Source: Pyrus communis
Taxonomy: Eukaryota; Streptophyta; Magnoliopsida; Rosales; Rosaceae
Assembly: GCF_963583255.1 (NCBI RefSeq)
Contig: NC_084813.1
Location: 15,265,799-15,329,798 of the forward strand
DNA: 64,000 nt
Reading direction: 5' to 3'
A program made the position numbers and the translations under genes. The first letter of the stretch is position 1. Each line of letters begins with the position of its first letter. Shown here piece by piece: positions 35,721 through 47,959 of this stretch. The notes under the pieces are model-generated. The model worked only from the letters and a program-made list of their open reading frames with translations. It made no database searches and was not told where the DNA came from.

Positions 35721-37399
35721 TAAAACTTGCCTTTTAATTAATTAATTAATTAATTAATTAGTATGGAGTTATAATATTGAAGGAGCTGACAAATCAATGG
35801 ATGAGAATCCAACGGTGGCTTCGAATGTTTTGAAATCAAACCCAGTTACCATTAGATACAGAGATAAGGTTTGTTTACATTACACTGAGTTGATCTCTAC
35901 TAAAGAAGCACTCAAGCAAAGAACTATGTATTGTATTTAATCAGATAAGTCAGCCACTCAATTTTATATTTTCTTCTCTAATCTCTGACTGGCTCAAACT
36001 TATCCATTAATTTCGTGCCACTAATATTTAGAGTACTATAATATTTTGCTCTCCTCAGATTTAAAATAATCAGAAAATTGTTATGTACTAATTAAAGCCA
36101 CCTTGTGTAGATAGAGAGATTGTATATATACGAAGGGACATAGAGGAGGGGGCAATTCACCACTTATTATACATCTCTGAATTAAATATATAGAATGAAG
36201 GCTCAAAACCTCAACCTCCTGCATATGCTTTCACTACACGAGAGTAGTTTTTTGGTGAAATTGTAATAATTTACTCGTTTATATAACACATGCATGTCTT
36301 AGTGTTACTTAGTGTGATAATTAATTCATTTGTTTATAACACATGTTCGAAGACGTGTTTTATTGACAATACCATATATATATATATCTTATAACGCATG
36401 AATTAGGTATTATAGCCTGAATTAGTTACCGATGCGAAGGGTGTTTCTACATTTCCACATGATTAATTTAGTGGACGGGTATCCCCTTTTCTTTGTATTA
36501 ACAGTTCTAAGCAGCATGCTATAAATGCCATATATTGTAGGTTTCTCCAAGCTGCAGACTCGTTCCACACTCATGTTTGTCATCTTCTTGCAGGCTGCAG
36601 GCAGCCAATTACACACAAAAAGTACAAATTACAGGCCAAATCCAACCTTCTAGCTATGAAATTCTAGTGATTATTTCATACCTACTCCCTCGGCCAAACC
36701 GTCATATACATATGGTTTTATATGCAAAAAGTAAGAGGGTCATGATCATTGATCTAGATCAAGAAAGCAAAACTTCAGGAAAATTAATTTGATTTTTCCT
36801 GTAAACCACCAATCTGTGAGCATGCATTAGATAAAAAAGAGTCAACCTATCATTGTTTTTCTTGGCAAACCATATATATATACATGTACGTATATATATA
36901 TATATATATATGTATACGTGTGTGTGTGTGTGTTGAACCATGCACTTGGTAGGTGATCTGATGAACTGAACTCCATACGGCTACGGTGAAAGCTGCTAAT
37001 TTATGACATGGGGCAAACTGCGCGCTGCAGATTAGTTAGTGATAAGATTCATATTATTTAATATTAAAAATGGTAGATTTACCCTTTCTATCAGATTAAT
37101 ATTAATCATATGACCTCAAGACAACTGGGGTATTAAAGATGATAATATTTACCCTTTTTGGGTGTGCTTTAGTAATTTCTTGATGAAAAGTGCACAAGAT
37201 ATAATACAATTGATATGATAATTTTTATTCTGTCATGCATATCTTCAAACTCAATCAGTAAATTAATGTCATAAGCCAAATTATCACCAAATAAATGAGT
37301 GAATATTTTTTACATCAGACATTAATTAATTAGTTATTTTAGTTTCTTTTCTCTGTAGCTTCTTAATAGCTTCTTAAGTACATCCATGCGCAGTTGAGC
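35720..37399. other. Intergenic with simple repeats
   Basis: It contains (TTAA)n at about 35,733-35,760 and an AT/GT microsatellite at about 36,872-36,934; a (TA)n tract lies just before it at about 35,671-35,688. No gene seen. It forms the upstream region of the LURP-one-related gene. Confidence 0.4.
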
Positions 37400-37407
37400 A
37401 TATAAAA
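37400..37407 (+). promoter_or_regulatory. Probable TATA box of the LURP-one-related gene
   Basis: ATATAAAA lies 51 bases before the first in-frame ATG, a fitting distance for a short 5' UTR. Confidence 0.5.
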
Positions 37408-37450
37408 CCTCTTGGTGCTGAATAAAACATCAAAACATAACTTCTCTGTG

Positions 37451-38080
37451 ATGTTCATGACAAAGGTTCACCCTGAGGCACCACTCTCCTCCTCGCTTGC
37501 CGAATACTGCACTTCCAAACAAGAAACATTCACCATATGGATGAAGTCTCTCATACTGAATAGCAATGGCTGCACCGTCTTTGATTCTAATGGAAAAATT
37601 GTGTATCGCGTAGATAACTATGACTGCAAATGTAGAGGTGAAGTTTATCTTATGGATCTGAAAGGCAAAACCTTATTCACCATACGGAGAAAGGTATAAT
37701 CTAATAGTAGCTACATAGTTATAAGTTATAACACCATTGAGTTGGAGACTAGACTTAATTTTGCTGATGACACTGGTGCTTTTGGTATGCAGAAATTCAT
37801 TTTACCTGGGATTTGGGAGGGCTACAGATCCACAGGTAAAGAGATCAACCCAAAGAAGCCTGGATTTCAAGTAAGAAAAAGTTCTAGGTTGTGTAGAGGA
37901 AGGTCACTGTGTAAGGTTGTTGTAGGGCTAGACAAGAACCAACCACAACAATACAGAATAGAAAGCTTGAGCAGCAAGTCATCCTACAAGATACTTGAAA
38001 ATTTTGGAAGACCAGTTGCAGAGGTAAATTCTGTCTCATCTTTATATTTTGGGAATTGTTGAATATCGTTCATCGTGTGC

Positions 38081-38123
<43 letters not shown>

Positions 38124-38383
38124 CCTGCGAAGAGTGCCTGATATCAATATTGGAGTAACCCAATACTAGCTTCATGCCTGAATGATATAACTGAAATAAG
38201 TTAATGATATATCATGTAGAGACTAATTAATGGTATTTTATTTAACAGGTAAAAAGGAAACAATCAACATGTGGAGTGGTTCTAGGGGAAGATGTTTTGA
38301 CAGTGGTTGTAGAACCGCTCGTAGATCACAGTCTCATCGTAGGGCTTCTTGTTGTGTGCGGCCTCATCAACCGTAAAATGTGA
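37451..38383 (+). CDS. LURP-one-related (LOR) protein
   Basis: Three exons: 37,451-37,693, 37,793-38,023 and 38,249-38,383, all phase 0 with GT-AG borders, giving 202 residues, the usual length of this DUF567/LOR family. Recognisable stretches are FTIWMKSLILNSNGCTVFDS, IVYRVDNYDC, GEVYLMDLKGKTLFTIRRK and FQVRKSSR. The fold is tubby-like (a beta barrel round a helix). Arabidopsis LURP1 contributes to basal defence; most LOR members have no known role, so defence is only possible here. A second in-frame ATG at 37,457 (MTKVHPEAP) is an equally good start. The C-terminal exon ends in a hydrophobic DHSLIVGLLVVCGLINRK. A (CT)n repeat lies in intron 2. Confidence 0.9.
38080..38119. repeat. (CT)n microsatellite in LOR intron 2
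   Basis: About 18 CT units just downstream of exon 2. Confidence 0.92.
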
Positions 38384-38631
38384 AAGTGTGGAAGCAAGTC
38401 AACGACAGTATCAAGCAATTCAAGTCGTAATGTCTATATGTATATTGAAGATCTTTTAGTTTTTCCACCTTATTCTTCCTTGAAAATCAAGGATTTAATT
38501 AGGATTGTATATTGTAAATGATCCAAAATAGTGAAGAGACGAACGATGCTCAAATTGTAGTTAGTGAAAATTGATCAATTACTTTGATCGGTTTTTGTTA
38601 ACCGCATTTTTTGTCAAATTTAGAGAAAGCT

Positions 38632-39326
38632 TAAGGGCTTGTTTGGTATTCAACTCAAATTCAACTTTTTAAACTCAAAACACAGGTTTTGAGTGTCAAG
38701 TTAAGAATTCTTGTTTGGTAGATTTTTTTCAAGAACACAATTCAAAACTAACTTAATAAATAGCCTTACTTCCTCAAAACAGAAAAGTGAGAATTTACAG
38801 TTTTTAGAGAACCTCTCTCTGCTTTTTCTCACATTTCTCTCTCCTTGTCCTCTCTCTCTTATCTCTTTCCTTCTTTCTCCCTCACTCCTCTCACTGGTAA
38901 CTAAAACAAATTTCTCTGTCGTCTCTTTTCTCTCATTCTCTCTCCCTCACTGGTAAATAAAAAAAATTAAGAGGACGATCTCCATTGCAAACGCCGTTCA
39001 ATTTCGCCCCGAGCTCTATTCGATTTCACTCGATATTCGTTCCATTTTGCTCAAAGATTTGTTCGATTTCACCACTAGATTCGTTCGATTTTACGAACCG
39101 GTTGTCAATCTGGGTTTATTTCTTCTCAAGCTTTGAAGATTCACAATTGCCTCTCAAATATGCATTTTTTTGTCTTTGAATATATGACAGAGATGTAAAC
39201 ATAAGTTTCAAGTTCTCAAACCAAATGAAGTTTTGGGTCTAATGAATCATAGTTGGAAATATGTTCTTGAAACAAATAAAAAATTTCAAAGTCCAAATTT
39301 CTAAATAGAATGACAAACAGACCCTA
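38632..39326. mobile_element. Candidate hAT-like non-autonomous element
   Basis: The left end TTAAGGGCTTGTTTGGTATT and the reverse complement of the right end (TTTAGGGTCTGTTTGTCATT) are similar, and both are followed by related sequence. The GGG-TGTTTGG wording is common at ends of plant hAT-type MITEs. No target duplication was confirmed. The interior is CT-rich and non-coding. Confidence 0.42.
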
Positions 39327-40571
39327 AATTGAGCTGCCCTTGCCTTATTAACACCAAATCCAATGACAAAGTGTCATATCCACTTCTTTGGCCTTCTTTG
39401 GTATATAGGACTATTCCAATTAAAATGCTTTATTGTAATTTCTCGCATTTGGTACTCCAATAAAGAATGAAACTAAAGATAGACTTGACAACGTGTCGTG
39501 CTATAATCTTATCATGTTTTGCTAGTACATAATAACTTGGCCCCTTAAAGTTCGTGCTCACATTGTATAAATCTCTTATGATCCCAACCGAACATGATTT
39601 GACCTAAATCCTAAATCTTTCGTACATACTCATCTCATACATGTTTTTGTCAGATCTAGCTAGACTAAATCTAATCTCAATACAATTTTAGCCCTCCAAT
39701 ATGTCATCAACTATATCACTTAATTATATTGTTCAGCTCAATTTGTGTCAAATTCAAATTATCGTTGAAGTTCCAAAACATCAAAGGGTCACCACTTAAC
39801 GCTACAGTCTAGAAGTTTTTCTTTTCACTTGCAAGTGAACAGTTTTAAGTCAAAATCTCATGAATATCGAATTAGGTGCTACTTCTCCTCCCTTTAGTGT
39901 AATTATATATTGTTACATATAGAAAAAGGACTAGTCTAATTAAGGATGGGCAAACTTGTAAACGACAATGTTTGGAAGTACATTTTTATTTATTTATTTT
40001 TTATTTTTACAACAAGAGCGTTAATGTGTTAAATAGTTAATTGTTGGAAAAGAGAGAGAAATCAGTCCGGATCAAACATGCACTAGAATGCATAATTAGT
40101 TGTTTATAATTACTTCTTCAAAAAGAACTTAAGTTAAAAGTGTTTTTATTATAAACATTTAATAAATTTATAAAAAAAATTAAAATGTGTATTGGATAAA
40201 CAGTTACAAGTGTTTTCTCATAAAACACACGTGGAGGTTTTTTTTTGTTTTTTGTTTTTTTTTAACAAAACACTTGACATGTGTTTTTTCAAAAAATACG
40301 CTTATATGAGCTAAAACCCTTTCTATGCTCAGTGGAAACAATTTTGCATGTCATTAAGTATTTGTATCCCATTCCAAATGTGTTTCAAAACGAACAATTG
40401 GTAGGTTCAGTTTCATTCGATTCGATTGTTTACTAAAATTGAAAATCAAACCAAAATGGTACATTTGAGTTTTTTTAATAAAATCTAAAAATTGGTATAA
40501 AAAAGAATCTAAAAAATCCTAGCAAGGAGGAAGAGAGAAATTTGTGCTGTGAACTTTGTGGTAGATCTATG
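39327..40571. other. Intergenic, includes a truncated SINE
   Basis: No gene seen. 39,824-39,900 (TTCACTTGCAAGTGAACAG ... CTCCTCCCTTTAGTGTAAT) resembles the middle and 3' part of SINE family A on the plus strand, with the core deleted. Confidence 0.35.
39824..39900 (+). mobile_element. Truncated SINE, family A copy 3
   Basis: It matches blocks CACTTGCAAGTGA and CCCTTTAGTGTA of family A in the right order, but lacks the AACCACATTATTG core. Confidence 0.35.
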
Positions 40572-40749
40572 TTTTTTTTTTTTTTTTTTGAACAAATGAT
40601 ATTATCTACATTAAAAGGGTGGAAGAGTGGGCTAAACCTCATAATGAGCAAGTAATAATGTGGTTCAAATTCACCTTTAACGAGAATCAAATATAAAACC
40701 CCTCAATTACAAATGAAAAGAAATATCACTAACTGTAGTAATAAGTAGC
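40572..40749 (-). mobile_element. SINE, family A copy 4
   Basis: Minus-strand reading: head with ACTACAGTTAGTGATATTTC, B-box-like TTTTATATTTGATTCTC, then TTGAACCACATTATTACTTG, GAGGTTTAGCCCACTC and GATAATATCATTTGTTC, ending in an A tail (18 T at 40,572-40,589 on the plus strand). Confidence 0.75.
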
Positions 40750-41064
40750 TCGCAACAATCTTTAAGCTCTCAAAAATGGCGCTACAGATCTTCAAGCTCT
40801 TAAAAATACAGTCACACAAGAGTTTCCTGATCAAGAAGCTGACCAAGAAAATGAGGTAGACTAGACCCATCCCCCACTGGTTCCATATGACGGCCGAAAA
40901 CACAATCAGGTACAATGCAAAACATAGGCACTAGCGCCACCAAGCTCGTATTCTAAGGTGCTTTGCTCCCAAATTTTGAATGAAAATTTAGCATATTCTG
41001 TATGTTTGATTTCGGAGTTTTAGTTTCTGATTCAGACCTTAGAATGAGAGAGGGGAGGGAGAAA

Positions 41065-41101
<37 letters not shown>

Positions 41102-41808
41102 GTGCAGCTGGGGATAGTGGAGGGAGAGAATTGATTAGAGAGAGAAAAGACAAATGATAGAGAGAAAGAGAGTGTGCGGCAAGGGTTGGGGGAAGGAGAG
41201 AATGGATGGGATGGGTTATACAGAGTAGTTGGATATTTGAATGTGGGCCTTTAAGAAATAAAGTGAAAAAGTATATTGACTTTGGGCTTATAGACCGGGC
41301 CTTGGATGAAATGTTTATTAATTTTGGGTTTATGAATAAGGTTTTATAGGAAAACTTGTAAAACGACGTCGTTCTAAGAAAATTCGGTTCAATTTGATTT
41401 GATTTGGTTTTCAAACCACTGAAACGAAATGAAACAAAAGACTTCGGTTCAATTCAATTTTTTCTAATTCGATTCGGTTGTTTTTTTGGTTTGGTATTTT
41501 TAGGGTTAGATTCAATATTCGGTTCCGAACCAACCCTTAAAACAAACCCTTATAAGGAGCCGTCATTTACTTTACATCTCTTAGCCGATGTCGTTTTTGT
41601 AAAAATATGAGATGATAACGTCACCCTAATTAGTGCCACCGAATCATGCCTTCGTTGTATGACTTGGTTATTTATAAATAAATTCTATTTTACTCTTAAA
41701 AAAAAAGTGCTACCGGAATCATATCACAACAGTACCCGGCAGATTCTCCTGTTATTCTCTCACCTATTTTCCCGAGAAAGTGAACCCAAATCCTCCGCGT
41801 AGGCATTA
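40750..41808. other. Intergenic and eIF2B alpha upstream region
   Basis: Contains a (GA)n tract at about 41,069-41,099. The 153-codon minus frame at 40,953-41,414 is the translation of this Ser/Leu-rich low-complexity DNA and is not called. A T-rich leader precedes the ATG at 41,809. Confidence 0.4.
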
Positions 41809-44624
41809 ATGTGGTGGAGATCAGCCTCTTTCATTCACGACAAGCAAGACCAGGAGCGAAACGACGCCGTGTTGGCGTCGAAACCCGACTCCCTCACTCT
41901 CTACCCGCCACCGCCGCCTTCATCCATGGCCGACGCTCTGCAGAGCCCTAACCCTAAAATATCAGCCTACTACCAGACCCGGGCGGCCCACCACGGCGTC
42001 GTCACCAGCGACTGGCTGGCCCAGGCCCAAGCTGCCGTGGGCAGAAACCCCGACGACCAAGGGCCAATAGGCGCCGAGGCTGAAGCCAAGCCTGGGTCTA
42101 ATTCCGGCAAGGCCTTCAGCGTCATCGAGGAGTTCAATAGCTGGCGAAAGCAGCCCGATTTGGCGGAGGCCGTGGCGGCCATTCGGGCGTTGGCGTCTGT
42201 GATTCGGTCCAGTGAGGCCACCACTATGATGGAGCTCGAAATTGAGCTTAAGAAGGCCTCCGAGTCTCTTAAAGTGAGTCCACTATGCCCTGTTTGTTTC
42301 ACTGAAAAGCAGTTTTCAGAATTTGTGCTTTTGTTAATGGATTGTGGAAAATTAGCCCTGCCTTACTGAATCAAGAACCTATAGATAAATGCTTAGGGTT
42401 TGTTTAAAATTACAGTGTTTTAGGGTTTGTCCTATGATAAATGCTGTTATCTTAATCAGAATTAAATTATGTTAATTAGAATTAAATTGTCTGTTAGTTT
42501 TTTGGGGCAATTGAATTTGATACACACAATTTTCTGATTTGGTGATTTGCGAACTTGCTTGTCTTGTCGTCTGGATTGTGAATTCATTCGTTGTAGGTAT
42601 TACCACGATATTATTGTTTAAACTTAATTTGCGCAGTAAATCTAGCTTGCATGAAGTGTTACTTCGTTAAATCAAGTTGCCGCATCGTATGAGATTTTCA
42701 AGTTATAATGTTCATACCTCTTGAAACAAAAGAAAAGTTATGATCTTTGGTGTATTTTCCAAGCAGAAAGGTAGAACTCTGGATTTTTAGGATTAATGTG
42801 ATTTACCCTTTACTTCAGTCATGGGACACGACCTCTATTTCTTTGACTGCTGGATGCGACCTGTTCATCCGGTATGTTACTCGAACTTCGGCTTTAGAGT
42901 ATGAGGACTTCAACTCAGCCAAGTCTCGTTTGATTGAACGTGCAGAGAAGTTTGGGGAGATATCTATGAAGGTACACGACGTAATATGTAGCTCTTTGAT
43001 GTAATACACAACTCTTTTATGTATCTTTAACAGTGTCATCTTCCAGTTATTCAGTCTCACTCGTCTAAGATTGCAGGCCCGCAGAATCATTGCTGTGCTT
43101 AGTCAAGACTTTATATTTGATGGTTGCACGATATTGGTTCACGGTTTCTCTAGAGTTGTTCTAGAAGTATTAAAGACTGCGGCACAGAGCAACAAACTCT
43201 TTCGAGTTTTCTGTACAGGTTTTCATCTTTATCATGCAGTAAATTATAGTTTGTGTGCACATAAACTGGAGCAAGACAGGTTTAACAACATAAGTCAAAA
43301 TCTGTATCCACTTGGCACCTCTTATATGGGATAGAGAGATTTCGGATTCTTGGTCTGTTTTTTCTTTTACATCAACACACAGATTGACCAGATAGAACAC
43401 CAGTCTTTATTCTTGCTTTGAATTATGTTTCTTTGCATCTTTGTTTTCAAATTGTTTCTAACAGGTAGGATTAGTATGAAATGTTTGCCTTATGGGCGGT
43501 TCTGCTGTACTTGTCTCCCATATGATTCAATCTTTATGCTGTAAACTGCAGAGGGAAGACCAGACAGAACAGGATTACGATTGTCGAACGAGCTGGCCAA
43601 GCTTGATGTTCCTGTGAAGCTTCTAATAGACTCTGCAGCAGCATATACCATGGATGAGGTCGACATGGTATTTGTTGGGGCAGATGGAGTGGTTGAAAGT
43701 GGAGGTATCATCAATATGATGGGAACATTTCAAATTGCCTTAGTGGCACACAGCATGAACAAACCGGTTTATGTGGCTGCTGAAAGCTACAAGGTATGCC
43801 AAAATGTTTTCTACACTATATCTAGTGAACTAAATCATATATTAGGAAACGTGATAGTTAGCAAATAATGCGATACCTATAAAGATATTAGATAATCCTT
43901 TTATCCATGATCTGGCACTTGATGTGCCTTAGTAATTGGTGGTGTGATTTAGGAGTACAAATTTGTAGTAGATTTAGGAGTAGCAAATTGCAGTTTCGCG
44001 GAGGTATTTGCAGATTCAAATATCAATGTTTGTTTATTAGTTCCCCAAAGAGTAAATTGTAGCAGTGGTCCCTCAACTTTAATTAAATTGGAGCAATGGT
44101 CCCTCAATTAAAAATCCATTACCATTGATCGCTCAACTCATCAAAGCGTGTAGTTATGGTCCTTTTGGTCAACTTCATCAGAATTTTTTCAAAATGAGTT
44201 ATGTTGGAAGGACCATTGTTACAATTGGGTTAAAGTTTGAGGGACCATTGCTCCAACTGGTTAAAGTTGAGGGACCATTTCTCCAGTTGAATTAAAGATG
44301 AAGGACCAATGGTAATGGATTTTTAGTTGAGGGACTATTGCTCCAATTGAGTTAAGTTAAGGGTTGCTACAATTTACTTTCCCCAAAACATCATACATTT
44401 GATTTGTTGTTTTCCAGTTTGCTCGCCTTTATCCATTGGACCAGAAAGACATGGCCCCTGCATTACATCCCATTGATTTTGGGGTACCCATCCCATCCAA
44501 GGTTGAAGTTGAAAGGTCTGCCCGTGATTATACTCCTCCGCAATATCTTACTCTGCTCTTCACGGATTTGGGGGTACTAACTCCGTCAGTGGTCAGCGAT
44601 GAGCTTATTCAGCTATACTTGTGA
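41809..44624 (+). CDS. EIF2B1: Translation initiation factor eIF2B, alpha subunit
   Basis: Five exons with GT-AG borders: 41,809-42,273, 42,819-42,971, 43,077-43,218, 43,552-43,793 and 44,418-44,624; 1,209 nt, 402 residues. The IF-2B/methylthioribose-1-phosphate-isomerase-like fold is marked by NSWRKQPDLAEAVAAIRAL, GCDLFIRYVTRTSALEYEDF, TILVHGFSRVV, SNELAKLDVPVKLLIDSA, DMVFVGADGVVESGGIIN, NKPVYVAAESYKFARLYPL and the C-terminal DLGVLTPSVVSDELIQLY. eIF2B exchanges GDP for GTP on eIF2 in the cytosol; the alpha subunit is regulatory. The plant-type N-terminal extension (MWWRSASFIHDKQDQE) makes it longer than the roughly 305-residue animal protein. A second in-frame Met (MADALQS) lies at 41,926. 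No damage seen. A MITE sits in intron 4. Confidence 0.94.
44050..44378. mobile_element. Mutator-like MITE in eIF2B alpha intron 4
   Basis: Terminal inverted repeats of about 85-100 bp (AGTAAATTGTAGCA ... GGAGCAATGGTCCCTCAA ... AAAAATCCATTACCATTG and the reverse at the right) are flanked by a perfect 9-bp duplication TTCCCCAAA at 44,041-44,049 and 44,379-44,387. A 9-bp duplication with long TIRs is the Mutator signature. At about 330 bp it has no coding capacity. Confidence 0.88.
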
Positions 44625-45757
44625 TATTTTCCCAGTTTGTAACTTTTCCCTGAAATTCAAATGAGAGGTAGAATTTTGTTAAATTTGTACCATTATGTGA
44701 TATGATGCAGGTGTTAATCTTTTGTAGTTACTGGTTATGTTGTCGCGACTTGCAAGTAATAGTTGCATCTATACGCCCTGGTCCTTCACGTTGTTAAGAG
44801 ATTAACAATCTTCTCACTTGGATCTTCTTGGCTTTCTTTTTTATTTTGCAATGTTACTTCATGGTTGAAACCATCTAGTTTCCAAGTCACCTATTAAAGA
44901 TCAATGTTGCAAAAAGGTCAACTAAATTGGAAATCGTTTAATTGTTTGATTTATGATGTCAAAATTCAAGTATTTAAGTGATATTTGAGAAACATGATAA
45001 CTCATCGTCGGTTCATGACTTGTGCAAATTCCATTTTAGGAATTTCAAGTCAACTTGGGTAGGAGGCACAATCAGCCTTTTGTTATTATCGTTTTGCTCA
45101 TCCTGAATTGGTATTAGATCAACTTGGAAATGGTAGTTTTTCTCATGCTTAACGATCAGGTATCGTATATTTCTAATTTAGGACTCCCGAAGTATACATG
45201 TCATTTGTTAACCATGATCAAAAGCTAACAATTCTTCAACCTACTGCATTTCGAGTTCAAACTTTTTCTCATTTAAAAAAAAAAAGGTTTCTTTTAGTTG
45301 TTAAATAACAAACGATGAAGAATAATGGACTACAAAAAATAGCTAAAACCCAAAGTCAGTTTTAATTGGTTCTCATTGCTTTTATTTTTATCTGTTTTTT
45401 TTTTTTTTGACCCCCTCAATCACTACGAACACCCTCAATCATTGCAATGAGATGTGTTTATTTAGTTATCTCTTGACTTGAAATGAGAGTAGGTTTGAAA
45501 AAAGTATCTTCTAGTGTCTAGGGTTGGGCCATGAGCGTCTCTTAACGCCACCTTCTTTTGTCTCAGTAGTGGTTTTCTTAGGAATAGGAGTAGTCCTATT
45601 GAAAGATATATAGATATAAAGGGTTATAAGGAAAGTTTAGTCATCTGACGATGAGATTGATCACTCTGAAGAGAGAGAGACCAAACAAACTTGTAACTTC
45701 TTTTCCAAGTACAGTACAGCAATATATGTATATATGCCACAGCAAATATGTCACATT
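44625..45757. other. Intergenic between convergent genes
   Basis: 3' flanks of eIF2B alpha and of the LEA gene, AT-rich; no coding or structured feature supported. Confidence 0.4.
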
Positions 45758-46210
45758 TCAAAGTTTGTTTTTGTTATTGGGATTACGGAGGAGCTTCTCC
45801 CTCGCTGCAACATCAAGCTCTTCAAAATGAGTCTCCGGAATCCAGTTCCCCGTGTTCAGGTTTCTCATCCAAAACGCTTCCTTCAGCTCGTCATAATTTG
45901 TTGCAGTATTATTAACAGTTCTACTGCCGGATTCTGTTGTGCCTGTCCTCACCGTGGTCGCCGCCGCCTTCTGCCCTCTTACACTCTCAGCTGCAGCCTT
46001 GTACCATCGCCTGTAACAATTGTAAACAAAATCCTAAATAACATCAGACGCAAATCTTATAATATAAAATAATTTAAAATATCACACTTGATAAGAAATT
46101 ATGCGAAATTAAACAAAGATATACTGACGACCATAACTCATATCTGTGTGAACTAAAGAAACAAATACCAACCTGAGAAGGAGAAAAGGGATTGTAGGAA
46201 CCTTAGCCAT
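45758..46210 (-). CDS. Small LEA_3-type (Lea5/SAG21-like) protein
   Basis: Two exons: 46,210-46,173 (MAKVPTIPFLLL plus two bases) and 46,010-45,758, joined with an AG/G split codon and GT-AG borders; 96 residues. The C-terminal half contains ELKEAFWMRNLNTGNWIPET followed by HFEELDVAAREKLL, the conserved block of the LEA_3 family (W-x-P-D/N-x-x-T-G-x-W-x-P). The middle is Ala, Thr and Ser-rich (YKAAAESVRGQKAAATT). Such proteins are small, stress- or senescence-induced, and several are mitochondrial or plastid-targeted; the N-terminus here is short and basic-hydrophobic, consistent with organelle targeting but not proof. A TATATATATATAA box lies at about 46,225-46,237 on the minus strand. Confidence 0.8.
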
Positions 46211-47750
46211 ATGATTAAACAAACTTATATATATATACGTAGGGTTTGGTTGGGATAGATTTTGGAAGAAGCTCCTGTATGTATACGTAGGCGTAGGGTT
46301 TTATGGGGATGAAGGGAAAACATATAGGGGCGCACACTGTGATGGTAATACTTATATATCTCGACTCTCAATTGAATTATGACTTTTTTCTAATTTGAGA
46401 AAGAGATGCGATTGATTGTGGTAGAAAAGTATTAGGATTCGATAGCGATTGTGCCTCTATCAATCACATAGGATTTTATATGTTTTCCTGCAATATGTTG
46501 ATACACAGACACTCTTACACGTCCAAGTTTTGGGATTATATGCTTTTGACCATACAACTACGCCATGAGAAAGTGGAACCGAGTAGTACTGCCACGCCTT
46601 AATTGGGGGGCAAGGACTTGTTACACAAACACAATGCATCTTATTCTTCTAATATTGGGAAACACTGAGTGGCAGATTCATATAAACCGTATCATGCATG
46701 TAGAACTAATGTTGTCTTGCATGGCAAGTATTGGTCTGAATGACGAACCTTAATTATTGTTTACAATTATGGTTAACACAAGGGTATAATTCTAGTTATC
46801 CTTTAATGATGTTCCACATTTAAATTATAACTGACCTAGTGAAGGGCCTAACAAAATGGATGAATCAATACATATAATAATCTCGAACGAAATAAGTCAA
46901 GTTATGAGGATTTTTCAATGCATGTTTGAGTCATGTTTTCTTGCAGTACGATCAAGTAACAAAAATTGCTATCATGTTATGACTGTGAATTTGTATAAAA
47001 TATATTGATGATAATCAACTTAATTATCAGTGGTCTCAATTTACAGTGTGACATTGAAACATTTTATAACTGTGTTATGATCTTCTTTAACACTATATAT
47101 AGCAATAAAATCTTAACACCATATTGATCACATCTCAGTTTTGATTATGAAGTTTGATTGGATGATTGATTGTCCCTTAAGTACTATTGTCATCCTTAAG
47201 GGGCCATTTGATAACCACTGTTTTTAAGTTTTCACTTTAAACTAAAATCTTGTTTGTAACTATTTTCAGTTTTTTTTTTTTGAATAAAAAATAAAAACTA
47301 AAAATTACTTTATTGAGTTTTCAAAATTTGGCATTGAGTTTTCAGTTTTAGATTTCATTTGTAAAAACTGAAAATAGTTACCAAACAATATTTTAGGTTT
47401 AGGGCGTTTTGATAAAGGCGCCTCGTTTTTTAATTTTTTAGACTAAACATACACTCGTTTTGAAAATTTGGTCAAACATTTTTCTAAAATTTTGGTTATT
47501 AATTTCAGTTTTTCACATAAGTTCAATTTTGTTTAGAATTTTAGTTTTTCACGACTTTTCCTGGACATTTTTTTTTTCCTTCTTTTCCTCTTATCCCTAT
47601 ATTTATGCATTTATTATTGTTTGTTATAATTTTTTTTTTGTGAATATAGTAGAATATTTATAAAAAAAAAATTGTCAGATTTGATTGCTTAGAAGACCCA
47701 ACACATAATAAAGATTTGTTTGATTATATAGCTACGTCTAGTTACCTATA
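46211..47750. other. Intergenic, LEA gene upstream region, one candidate MITE
   Basis: No gene. The sequence at 47,197-47,400 is listed separately as a candidate MITE; the remainder is AT-rich without supported features. Confidence 0.38.
47197..47400. mobile_element. Candidate hAT-like MITE
   Basis: The left end AGGGGCCATTTGATAACCAC and the reverse complement of the right end (TATTGTTTGGTAACTATTTT) share the GTTTGGTAAC-type start and then TTTTCAGTTTT blocks on both sides. Imperfect, with no proven duplication. Confidence 0.4.
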
Positions 47751-47959
47751 ATATGGACACATTTAGTTTTATAGTGGATTTGATTTTTTGTATTTCTCGG
47801 TCCATTTGGAATGTAAATGTACCAAAAGGGTTATCTGATAGAGACATCTGGTTTTGTGGTACATTTGTGATTTTTTGTTCATTTGGTCTTTTGGTACATT
47901 TGGAATCTAAACGTACCAAAATGGTTACCTAACAATGGGCACATTTGGTTTTATGGTAC
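47750..47959. repeat. About 90-bp tandem repeat, interrupted by TE2
   Basis: Two imperfect units and the start of a third contain ACATTTGGTTTTATGGTAC, CATTTGGAATGTAAATGTAC and GGTTATCTGAT-type blocks. The third unit stops at TE2's LTR start at 47,960. Confidence 0.55.

Noticed and set aside
40953..41414. 153-codon minus-strand frame
   Set aside because: Ser/Leu-rich translation of a GA-repeat and T-rich DNA; no domain.
41970..42302. 110-codon minus frame
   Set aside because: Antisense shadow of eIF2B alpha exon 1.
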